A stretch of DNA of 6,610 nt from an uncultured Flavobacteriaceae bacterium (GTDB taxonomy: Bacteria > Bacteroidota > Bacteroidia > Flavobacteriales > Flavobacteriaceae), in NCBI GenBank assembly GCA_938018045.1, contig CALIIP010000068.1, positions 1-6,610 on the forward strand. Reading direction: 5' to 3'. The translations under genes and the position numbers were made by a program. How positions within the stretch are numbered: the first letter of the stretch is position 1; every line of letters begins with the position of its first letter. This document shows, one piece after another, positions 1 through 6,139 of this stretch. The notes under the pieces were generated by a model, which made no database searches, had not been told where the DNA came from, and was given only the letters and a program-made list of their open reading frames with translations.

Positions 1-3000
1 CCAGGAAATATAGATGATGTTGAATTGTCTAGAGCAGAGGTTAGACGTATTCGATTTAATGAATTGTTTCCAGAAACAGATATAGATATCACACAATCTT
101 CTGTATTACGTTCATTGGATTTAGCATATTATCCATCAGAAAGAGGGAGTTATAATAATGATCCAGACTTTGCTGATACTCCTGAAGAAAATTGGGGAGG
201 AATTACACGACCTTTAACGGTTACCAATTTCGAACAAGCAAACATAGAATACATTCAATTTTGGATGTTAGACCCTTATCCAAATTACTCAATTTCACAA
301 GCAGAAGGTTTGCCAGCAGGAGTTGATCCTCAAAACCCTACAAATCAAGTTGGAGATTTGTATTTCAATCTTGGAAACATTTCAGAAGATGTTTTGAAAG
401 ATGGTCGTAAAATGTACGAAAACGGTTTGCCAGAAACAGGAGGCAATAATAATACAGACCCTTCAATTTGGGGAAAAGTACCTACAGGACAATCACTTTT
501 ATACACGTTTGATATTGAAGACGATTCAAGATTAAATCAAGATATAGGTTTAGACGGATTAAATGACACTGAAGAAAATACAATTTATTCAGCATTTTCA
601 GCAGAAGAAGATCCTGCAGCAGATAACTATAGATATTTTAGAGGAAGCCAATATGATGCAGATAATGCTTCTATTTTATCAAGATATAAAGCATACAATA
701 ATACACAAGGAAACTCGCCAACATCTAATTTGTCTGGTGAATCATTTCCAACATCTGCAACTACATATCCAGATGTAGAAGACATCAATAAGGATCAAAC
801 AATGAGTACAGTTGAGAGTTATTACCAATACAAAGTCTCTATGAATGCTAGTGATTTGGTAGTAGGTCAAAACAATATTGTTGACCAAAAAATAGTGTCG
901 GTTAATTTGGATGATGGAACTCAGAAAGATTTCAGATGGATGCAGTTTAGAATTCCAATTAACTCACCTACTGATAATATTGGGAATATGAGTGGTTTTA
1001 ATTCGATTCGTTTTATGCGTATGTTTATGACAGGTTTTAAAATGCCAGTTGTTTTGCGTTTTGGTGAATTGCAATTAATCCGTGGAGATTGGAGACGTTA
1101 TGTAAAAGAAATAGATGAAACAAACAATGCAAATCCAACAGATTTAAATGCAACAGAGTTAGAAAATTTTCAGGTTGGAGTTGTGAGTGTAGAAGAGAAC
1201 GGATCACGTTCTCCAATACCATATGTTATCCCTCCAGGAATTCAAAGAGAACGCTTACAAGGAAATACACGAGTTCAGTTTCAAAACGAACAATCACTTT
1301 CTGTAAAAGTATCTCAACTCGCTTCAAAAGAAACACGAGCAGTTTATAAGAATGTGAGTATCGATTTAAGAATGTATAAAAAATTAAAATTATTTGTACA
1401 TCTTGAAGAATTAGATAAAACAACATTAAATGATGATGATCTACAAGCAATTATTAGACTTGGTAGTGATTTAAATGACAACTTTTATCAGATAGAATTT
1501 CCACTTAAAGTAACTGCTGATGGTTCTACATCTGCTGATGATATTTGGGCAAATAACATGAATGTTATTTTAGAACATCTAGGTAAGCTGAAATTATTGC
1601 GATTCGAGGAAGCAGTTCCTGTTCTTGCAAACGAAATATATCCAGCATATGGAATTCCTTCACCAATAGAAGGTTTAGAAGGGTATGAAATAAGAGTAAA
1701 AGGAAGTCCGAATTTAGGAAATATTCGTACGATGATGCTTGGAGTAAAAAACAATTCTGATGGAATACGTAGTGCAGAATTATGGTTCAATGAGTTGCGT
1801 ACATCAGAGTTTGATAATCAAGGAGGTTGGGCAGCTGTAGTAAGTGCAGATGCAAATTTTGCTGATTTTGCTGATGTTTCTGTTACAGGAAGAATGGAAA
1901 CTATAGGTTTTGGTGGAATAGAGCAGCGTGTAAATGAAAGAAACTTAGAAGACACAAAATTATATGATGTAGTAACCAATGTAAATGTTGGGAAATTATT
2001 GCCACAAGATTGGGGAATAAAATTACCGCTAAATTATAGTATTTCTGAAGAGACACATGATCCAAAGTATGATGAACAATATCAGGATGTATTGTTTGAA
2101 GATACAAATTTAGATAATAGTCCGAACAGAAAAGAAAGTCAAGATTATACAAAACGTAAAAGTATAAGTTTAATAAACGTTCGTAAAGACCGTATAAATA
2201 CTGAAAAGAAAAAACGTTTTTATGATGTAGAAAATTTATCGGTTTCATATGCTTATAATGAAACTCAGCATAAAGATTATAATGTTCAAAAGTATCTCGA
2301 TCAAAACGTTAGAGCATCAGCAAATTATAATTATACTTTCCAGCCAAAAAGTATTGAGCCATTTAAAAATTGGGGGTTTTTGACAAAAAAGAAATATTTA
2401 AAATTTATCAAAGACTTTAATATCAATTTATTGCCTTCAACAATATCGGTAAATTCAAATGTAATAAGAAGTTATAACGAACAAAAATCACGTAGTTTAG
2501 TAGAAGGTTTACCAGCTTTACCAACTTTAAAACAACGTAATTTTATGTTTGATTGGGATTATAATATTGGTTACAATCTTACAAAATCATTACAGTTTAA
2601 TTTCCGAGCTTTAAATAGTCATGTGTATGATGATTATGCAGCAAGTGATGATATCACATTGTTTGATAATTTCTTTACAATTGGTCGTCCAGACCATTAC
2701 CATCAAACGTTAAATGGTACGTATCAAATACCAATTGATAAATTGCCATATTTAGATTTTATAAAAGCAGATTATGCGTATACAGCTGATTTTGATTGGC
2801 AAGCTGCATCTCAATCTTATGTTGGTTTGGTTGGTAATGCTATACAAAATGCCAATACTCACAACTTATCAGTAGATTTTAATTTTAAGAAATTATATAA
2901 AAGTATAGGTTTAACAAAAGTTGCTACGAAGAGAAGAAAAAAAGGAAAAAAGAAAAAAGTTGTTCCTAAAAGAGATGCAGACGGTAAAGTTATTAAGCCT

Positions 3001-4443
3001 ACAACAGTTGCTAGAGAGCCTTCAAAAAGTTTGAAAGGAAGCAAGCTTGGAAAAGGACTTGTTGATGCATTGATGATGATTAAAAGAGCAAGAATATCTT
3101 ATGTAGATAATAACGGTATCTTTTTACCAGGATATGCTCCAGAAGTAGGCTTTTTGGGAAGAGATAATTATAGTGGAGGTTTAGCACCATCATTTGGTTT
3201 TGTTTTCGGAAGTCAGATAGACATAAGGAATAGAGCTCTTGAAAATGGCTGGTTGGTTACAAGAGATAAAAATAAATTGAATTCAGTTTCTGGAGCGATA
3301 GAAAGTGATCCCTATTATAGTAGGACCTTTGCTCAAACACATTTTGATAAAGTTGATGTGTCAGTTGATATTACTCCGATTCGAGACTTAAATATAGAAT
3401 TGCAAGCAAATAAAATATACACTAAAAATACGGCTCAACAATTAGATGTTGTAAATGATTATCAATCTACATCAAATGCTTTTGTAACTCTTATTGAAGA
3501 CAATCCAATATCTGAAATAGGAAACTTTAGTATGAGTTTCAATATGATAAAAACTGCCTTTGGTGAAAATGCAGATGAGACTTTTCAAGAGTTTAGAGCA
3601 AACAGAGCAATCATTGCACAAAGATTAGCAGATGATACTGGTCAGCCAGTTAGCGGTTTTGGGCCTAACAGTCAACAGGTTATGTTGCCTGCATTTGTCG
3701 CTGCGTATTCAGGGAAAAGTGCGAGTTCAGTAAAAACAAGCGCTTTTAGAAATATTCCATTACCAAATTGGACATTGACTTATAAAGGATTGATGCGTAA
3801 CAAATGGTTTAAGAAAACATTCCAGAGTTTCACAGTAACTCATGGTTATCGTTCTTCGTATTCTATAAATAATTTTACAAATAATTTATTATATGATGAA
3901 ACTCAACCAACGCTTACAGATGTTTCAGGGAATTATTTTAATGAAAAATTGTTTTCAGGAGTCAATGTTATTGAAGAATTTTCACCGTTGGTAAAAGTAG
4001 ATTTGAAGATGAAAAATTCAATGTCTTTAAAAGCAGAAATTAGAAAAGACAGAGCATTAAACTTAAATTTCAATAATAATACTTTAACTGAAATAAGAGG
4101 AAAAGAATATATCGTCGGACTTGGATATCGTATAAAAGATTTAAAAATAAGATATAGATTTGACGGTAAAAAGCAAACGTTAAAAGGAGATTTAAATTTA
4201 AAAGCAGACATTACTTTGAGAGATAATGAAACATTAATTCGCGATGTAGACGAAGATAACGAGCAAATTACTGGAGGTCAACGTTTATTTTCATTAAGAT
4301 TTTTAGCAGATTATGCATTAAGTCGTAACCTAACAGCCTCTTTCTATTATGATCAAAATTCATCTAGATATGCTATTTCGACATCATTCCCAAGAAGTTC
4401 GTTTAGCACAGGATTATTGATTAGATATAATATCGGAAATTAA
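1..4443 (+). CDS. sprA: SprA, T9SS outer-membrane translocon (5' end missing)
   Basis: The frame is open from base 1 and ends at TAA 4441-4443, giving 1480 residues. SprA is usually about 2,400 residues (known of the family), so roughly the last 60% is present and the true start is upstream. The protein forms the very large outer-membrane beta-barrel of the type IX secretion system, needed for export of cargo and for gliding in flavobacteria. Recognisable conserved segments are LAYYPSERGSYN (near 124-159), ENWGGITRPL (187-216), FWMLDPY (259-279), NLGNISEDVLKDGRKMYE (367-420), RFMRMFMTGF (1009-1038), FGELQLIRGDWRRY (1060-1101) and AELWFNELRTSEFD (1774-1815). The second half has many alternating aromatic/polar stretches typical of barrel strands and ends in LLIRYNIGN. 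A strongly basic Lys/Arg segment (2929-2973) lies between two strand-like regions and is probably a loop. No frameshift or internal stop is seen. Identity is very secure; topology is inferred. Confidence 0.96.
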   Translation, partial: PGNIDDVELSRAEVRRIRFNELFPETDIDITQSSVLRSLDLAYYPSERGSYNNDPDFADTPEENWGGITRPLTVTNFEQANIEYIQFWMLDPYPNYSISQAEGLPAGVDPQNPTNQVGDLYFNLGNISEDVLKDGRKMYENGLPETGGNNNTDPSIWGKVPTGQSLLYTFDIEDDSRLNQDIGLDGLNDTEENTIYSAFSAEEDPAADNYRYFRGSQYDADNASILSRYKAYNNTQGNSPTSNLSGESFPTSATTYPDVEDINKDQTMSTVESYYQYKVSMNASDLVVGQNNIVDQKIVSVNLDDGTQKDFRWMQFRIPINSPTDNIGNMSGFNSIRFMRMFMTGFKMPVVLRFGELQLIRGDWRRYVKEIDETNNANPTDLNATELENFQVGVVSVEENGSRSPIPYVIPPGIQRERLQGNTRVQFQNEQSLSVKVSQLASKETRAVYKNVSIDLRMYKKLKLFVHLEELDKTTLNDDDLQAIIRLGSDLNDNFYQIEFPLKVTADGSTSADDIWANNMNVILEHLGKLKLLRFEEAVPVLANEIYPAYGIPSPIEGLEGYEIRVKGSPNLGNIRTMMLGVKNNSDGIRSAELWFNELRTSEFDNQGGWAAVVSADANFADFADVSVTGRMETIGFGGIEQRVNERNLEDTKLYDVVTNVNVGKLLPQDWGIKLPLNYSISEETHDPKYDEQYQDVLFEDTNLDNSPNRKESQDYTKRKSISLINVRKDRINTEKKKRFYDVENLSVSYAYNETQHKDYNVQKYLDQNVRASANYNYTFQPKSIEPFKNWGFLTKKKYLKFIKDFNINLLPSTISVNSNVIRSYNEQKSRSLVEGLPALPTLKQRNFMFDWDYNIGYNLTKSLQFNFRALNSHVYDDYAASDDITLFDNFFTIGRPDHYHQTLNGTYQIPIDKLPYLDFIKADYAYTADFDWQAASQSYVGLVGNAIQNANTHNLSVDFNFKKLYKSIGLTKVATKRRKKGKKKKVVPKRDADGKVIKPTTVAREPSKSLKGSKLGKGLVDALMMIKRARISYVDNNGIFLPGYAPEVGFLGRDNYSGGLAPSFGFVFGSQIDIRNRALENGWLVTRDKNKLNSVSGAIESDPYYSRTFAQTHFDKVDVSVDITPIRDLNIELQANKIYTKNTAQQLDVVNDYQSTSNAFVTLIEDNPISEIGNFSMSFNMIKTAFGENADETFQEFRANRAIIAQRLADDTGQPVSGFGPNSQQVMLPAFVAAYSGKSASSVKTSAFRNIPLPNWTLTYKGLMRNKWFKKTFQSFTVTHGYRSSYSINNFTNNLLYDETQPTLTDVSGNYFNEKLFSGVNVIEEFSPLVKVDLKMKNSMSLKAEIRKDRALNLNFNNNTLTEIRGKEYIVGLGYRIKDLKIRYRFDGKKQTLKGDLNLKADITLRDNETLIRDVDEDNEQITGGQRLFSLRFLADYALSRNLTASFYYDQNSSRYAISTSFPRSSFSTGLLIRYNIGN
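2929..2973 (+). other. Lys/Arg-rich loop segment within SprA
   Basis: Fifteen codons encode KRRKKGKKKKVVPKR, in which 11 of 15 residues are Lys or Arg. The DNA is almost pure purine and includes an A7 run (2937-2943). It is flanked by strand-like sequence (LSVDFNFKKLYKS before, ISYVDNNGIFLPGY after) and followed by a polar stretch with another group of lysines. I infer a soluble loop or insertion between barrel strands. Which side of the outer membrane it faces cannot be determined from sequence. Confidence 0.6.
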
Positions 4444-4480
4444 AAAGGATATCTTTATTTTAAACATCCATCTTTTTTAT

Positions 4481-4488
4481 TAAATTTG
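4481..4488 (+). promoter_or_regulatory. Candidate -7 promoter element for gcvH
   Basis: TAAATTTG is an exact match to the Bacteroidota -7 consensus TAnnTTTG. It sits 24 bp before the gcvH start codon, which would leave an untranslated leader of about 20 bases. No TTG lies at the expected -33 distance (only a T-rich stretch near 4457-4460), so the promoter is half-supported. If real, gcvH and vanZ could be transcribed independently of sprA. In a genome this AT-rich, chance matches are common. Confidence 0.35.
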
Positions 4489-4512
4489 GAGATAATTTAT
4501 TAAAACAAAAAA

Positions 4513-4893
4513 ATGAGCATACCAGTAGAATTAAAATACACAAAAGATCACGAATGGATCAGTATTGAAGATGATATAGCAACCGTAGGAATTACACATT
4601 TTGCACAAGGAGAATTAGGAGACATCGTATATGTAGATGTTGATACGCTAGATGATACACTTGATAAAGATGAGGTTTTTGGTACTGTTGAAGCGGTAAA
4701 AACAGTTTCAGATTTATTTATGCCTTTATCTGGTGAAGTTGTTGAATTTAATGAAGAATTAGAGGAGGATCCAGAACTTGTGAATACAGACCCTTACGGA
4801 AAAGGATGGATGATAAAAATCAAACTTTCAGAAGTTTCAGAAATTGAAAATTTATTAAATGCTGAAGCGTATAAAGAACTTATTGGAGCATAA
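4513..4893 (+). CDS. gcvH: Glycine cleavage system H protein
   Basis: The 126-residue product has the normal length for GcvH, the lipoylated shuttle that carries the aminomethyl group between P protein (GcvP), T protein (GcvT) and the lipoamide dehydrogenase in cytoplasmic glycine breakdown. It begins with the typical ELKYTKDHEW, continues with the family block VGITHFAQGELGDIVYV (residues 25-41) and has the lipoylation motif GTVEAVKTVSDL, where Lys63 is the expected lipoyl acceptor. The family's NTDPYGKGWMIKIK follows in the C-terminal half. The ATG at 4513 is supported by alignment of MSIPVELKY with usual GcvH N-termini; the leader is A-rich (aaaacaaaaaa) with no Shine-Dalgarno, as is normal in Flavobacteriia. 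No gcvT or gcvP is nearby in this window; the neighbours are sprA (69 bp upstream) and a vanZ-like gene overlapping its 3' end by 35 bp. It appears fully functional. Confidence 0.97.
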   Translation: MSIPVELKYTKDHEWISIEDDIATVGITHFAQGELGDIVYVDVDTLDDTLDKDEVFGTVEAVKTVSDLFMPLSGEVVEFNEELEEDPELVNTDPYGKGWMIKIKLSEVSEIENLLNAEAYKELIGA

Positions 4894-5245
4894 CGCTTAT
4901 GCTATTTCCATTATTTTAACTTGTTTTATCACTTATTCAAGTTTAGTTTCTATTGCTGATTTAAATGTTGAAATTACTGTTTCAGATAAGTTTTTACATA
5001 TATTTGCTTACTCAGTTCTCACCCTTAGTTGGTTATTTGCAGTTAAAAAATCACATTCAAAATTTAAAATAAAAGTCCAAGTTGGATTGGTGTTATTTTT
5101 ATTTGGTATACTTATTGAAGTATTGCAAAGTAGTTTAACCATTTATAGACAAGGAGATTATTTAGATATTTTAGCAAATACACTTGGAATAATACTTGCT
5201 ATTGTCACTTTTAATAGTTTGTTTCGTATTTATAAAACGATTTAA
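4859..5245 (+). CDS. VanZ-family small membrane protein
   Basis: A 128-residue protein with about four hydrophobic segments (near residues 14-33, 46-63, 72-90 and 103-120), so probably an inner-membrane protein. VanZ-like features are the DKFLHIFAY motif (Asp43, Lys44, His47, Tyr51), the LIEVLQ segment (Glu87, Gln90) and RQGDYLDILANTLG (Arg97, Asp100, Asp103, Asn107, Gly110). VanZ is named for low-level teicoplanin resistance in enterococci, but most members of the family have no known function and resistance should not be assumed. The ATG at 4859 lies inside gcvH in a different frame (35-bp overlap). It is the only Met in the protein and gives the usual basic N-terminus (MLKRIKNLL), so the overlap is probably genuine and suggests translational coupling with gcvH. 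The family assignment is firm; the role is unknown. Confidence 0.85.
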   Translation: MLKRIKNLLEHNAYAISIILTCFITYSSLVSIADLNVEITVSDKFLHIFAYSVLTLSWLFAVKKSHSKFKIKVQVGLVLFLFGILIEVLQSSLTIYRQGDYLDILANTLGIILAIVTFNSLFRIYKTI

Positions 5246-5255
5246 CAAAAATTAG

Positions 5256-5287
5256 TTGCAAAAGTTATTTTAAAATTATTAAATTAG
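5256..5287 (+). promoter_or_regulatory. Candidate promoter for tonB1
   Basis: In the 69-bp gap between vanZ and tonB1, TTG (5256-5258) is followed after 21 bp by TAAATTAG (5280-5287). This resembles the Bacteroidota pattern of a -33 TTG and a -7 TAnnTTTG with one mismatch. It would put transcription start near 5294, about 20 bases before the ATG at 5315. No terminator hairpin separates vanZ from tonB1, so readthrough from upstream is equally possible. The call is weak because the gap is almost entirely A/T. Confidence 0.3.
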
Positions 5288-5314
5288 CAATCTATAAAAT
5301 AAAATTTTTCACAC

Positions 5315-6028
5315 ATGGAAATTAAAAAGAATCCAAACGCAAACTTAGAAAACCATACAAGATTGTTTTGGCAATTAGGTCTAGTATTAACTTTATTGAC
5401 AGTTTATCTTGGAATTGAGCATAAAACATTCGATAAAGATATTAATGGGCTTGCTGTTGTAACTTCAGACCATGAACAAGAAGAAGAGACTATAGAGATT
5501 GTGATGGAACAAATTAAAGTGCCACCACCACCACCAGCAGCACCAGAAGTTATAGAAATTGTTGAAGATGAAGAAGAAGTTGAAGAGACAATTATAGAAT
5601 CTACTGAAACTGATGAAAAAGAAAAAATAGTAGTAAAAGAAATTGTAGAAGTTGAAGAAGAAGAAGTTTTTGCTGAAGATGTAGCATTTGCCGTTATTGA
5701 AGATGTACCTGTATATCCAGGGTGTACAGGAACAAAACAACAAAAGAAAGATTGTTTGAATAAAAAAATGCAAAAGCATGTTCAAAGAAAATTTAATGCA
5801 GAATTAGCAGGAGATTTAGGATTGAGCGGTAAACAAAAAATATACGTTCAATTTAAAATTACTAAAACAGGCGGAATTCAAATTATGGGAGCAAGAGCAC
5901 CTCATAAAAAATTAGAAAAAGAAGCAAAAAGAGTTGTAAACCTATTGCCACAGATGGAGCCAGGAAAACAAAGAGGACGTCCAGTAAATGTTACATATAT
6001 GTTACCTATTTCTTTTAATGTAGAATAA
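5315..6028 (+). CDS. TonB-family energy transducer, acidic linker
   Basis: This 237-residue protein has the TonB plan. A short cytoplasmic N-terminus precedes a single transmembrane helix (about residues 18-33, LFWQLGLVLTLLTVYLG). A periplasmic linker runs to about residue 130, and a C-terminal domain follows (about 131-237, ending in VNVTYMLPISFNVE) that would contact TonB-dependent receptors. TonB couples the proton motive force, through ExbB/ExbD, to uptake across the outer membrane. The linker has a five-proline run (70-74, encoded by five CCA codons) but is otherwise dominated by acid: residues 54-130 hold 30 Asp/Glu against 4 Lys, unlike the Pro-Lys/Pro-Glu repeats of E. coli TonB. A VPVYPGC motif opens the C-terminal domain, with Cys137 and Cys147 nearby. 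The start is supported by a normal N-terminus directly before the helix. It is the last gene before a strong terminator, and a paralog follows. Its receptor or cargo is unknown; proximity to sprA does not prove a T9SS role. Confidence 0.9.
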   Translation: MEIKKNPNANLENHTRLFWQLGLVLTLLTVYLGIEHKTFDKDINGLAVVTSDHEQEEETIEIVMEQIKVPPPPPAAPEVIEIVEDEEEVEETIIESTETDEKEKIVVKEIVEVEEEEVFAEDVAFAVIEDVPVYPGCTGTKQQKKDCLNKKMQKHVQRKFNAELAGDLGLSGKQKIYVQFKITKTGGIQIMGARAPHKKLEKEAKRVVNLLPQMEPGKQRGRPVNVTYMLPISFNVE

Positions 6029-6057
6029 ATATATTAAGTATATATTATAAAATTATA

Positions 6058-6089
6058 AAAGAGTCCGCGTAAGCGGACTCTTTCTTTTT
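6058..6089 (+). terminator. Intrinsic terminator after tonB1
   Basis: A perfect GC-rich 8-bp stem (GAGTCCGC at 6061-6068, GCGGACTC at 6073-6080) closes a GTAA loop, a GNRA-type tetraloop. Three further A-T pairs extend the base (6058-6060 with 6081-6083), and the T-rich tract TTTCTTTTT follows. It lies 30 bp after the tonB1 stop codon and stands out sharply against the AT-rich surroundings. It should end transcription of the upstream group and separate tonB1 from the second tonB. Confidence 0.93.
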
Positions 6090-6104
6090 GGTACGTTTCT
6101 TGTA
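6089..6104 (+). promoter_or_regulatory. Candidate sigma-54-like promoter for second tonB
   Basis: TTGGTACG-tttc-TTGTA resembles the -24/-12 consensus TTGGCACG-N4-TTGCA. The GG (6090-6091) and the position of the -12 dinucleotide (6102-6103) are separated by exactly 10 bp, as sigma-54 requires. Two bases differ: GTACG in place of GCACG, and GT in place of the usually invariant GC at -12. Transcription would begin near 6114, about 25 bases before the ATG at 6140. An alternative reading is a housekeeping promoter with TTG at 6088-6090 and TAATTTTA at 6112-6119 (21-bp spacing, last base mismatched). The short leader between terminator and gene must contain some promoter, but which one is unresolved. 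Confidence 0.45.
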
Positions 6105-6105
6105 G

Positions 6106-6123
6106 TTAACATAATTTTAACAT
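6106..6123 (+). repeat. Two direct TTAACAT repeats, 11 bp apart
   Basis: TTAACAT occurs at 6106-6112 and again at 6117-6123, with start-to-start spacing of 11 bp, about one helical turn. A partial copy, TTAACT, follows at 6125-6130. The repeats cover the predicted transcription start of the second tonB gene, so an operator is conceivable. The motif is short and AT-rich, so chance is a serious alternative. Confidence 0.25.
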
Positions 6124-6139
6124 CTTAACTCTAAATATT

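Noticed and set aside
25..27. TTG as a start codon for the long sprA frame
   Set aside because: The frame is open back to base 1 and the residues before it continue the SprA sequence, so this is an internal Leu of a truncated gene.
563..778. Small + strand frame of 71 codons within sprA
   Set aside because: It lies wholly within strongly supported SprA coding sequence, has low-complexity composition and shows no recognisable domain.
1037..4211. Several minus-strand frames of 61-115 codons opposite sprA
   Set aside because: All are antisense to a confirmed gene, carry no known motif and are expected by chance in AT-rich DNA read opposite a long open frame.
4442..4478. Possible terminator hairpin between sprA and gcvH (aaaaaggat with atctttttt)
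   Set aside because: The stem is nearly all A-T with a G-U pair and a 19-base loop; it is too weak beside the terminator at 6058 to call.
4481..4499. Inverted repeat TAAATT / AATTTA before gcvH
   Set aside because: It is only 6 bp and entirely A/T in an AT-rich spacer, so expected by chance; it also overlaps the candidate -7 box.
4859..5245. Glycopeptide resistance role for the VanZ-like gene
   Set aside because: There are no vanA/H/X/R/S-type neighbours, and Gram-negative bacteria are not normally subject to glycopeptides; family resemblance alone does not support a resistance call.
5465..5785. Minus-strand frame opposite tonB1
   Set aside because: Its Phe/Tyr/Asn-rich product with runs of Phe and Trp is the mirror of Glu/Lys/Pro codons on the + strand; there is no domain or plausible start context.
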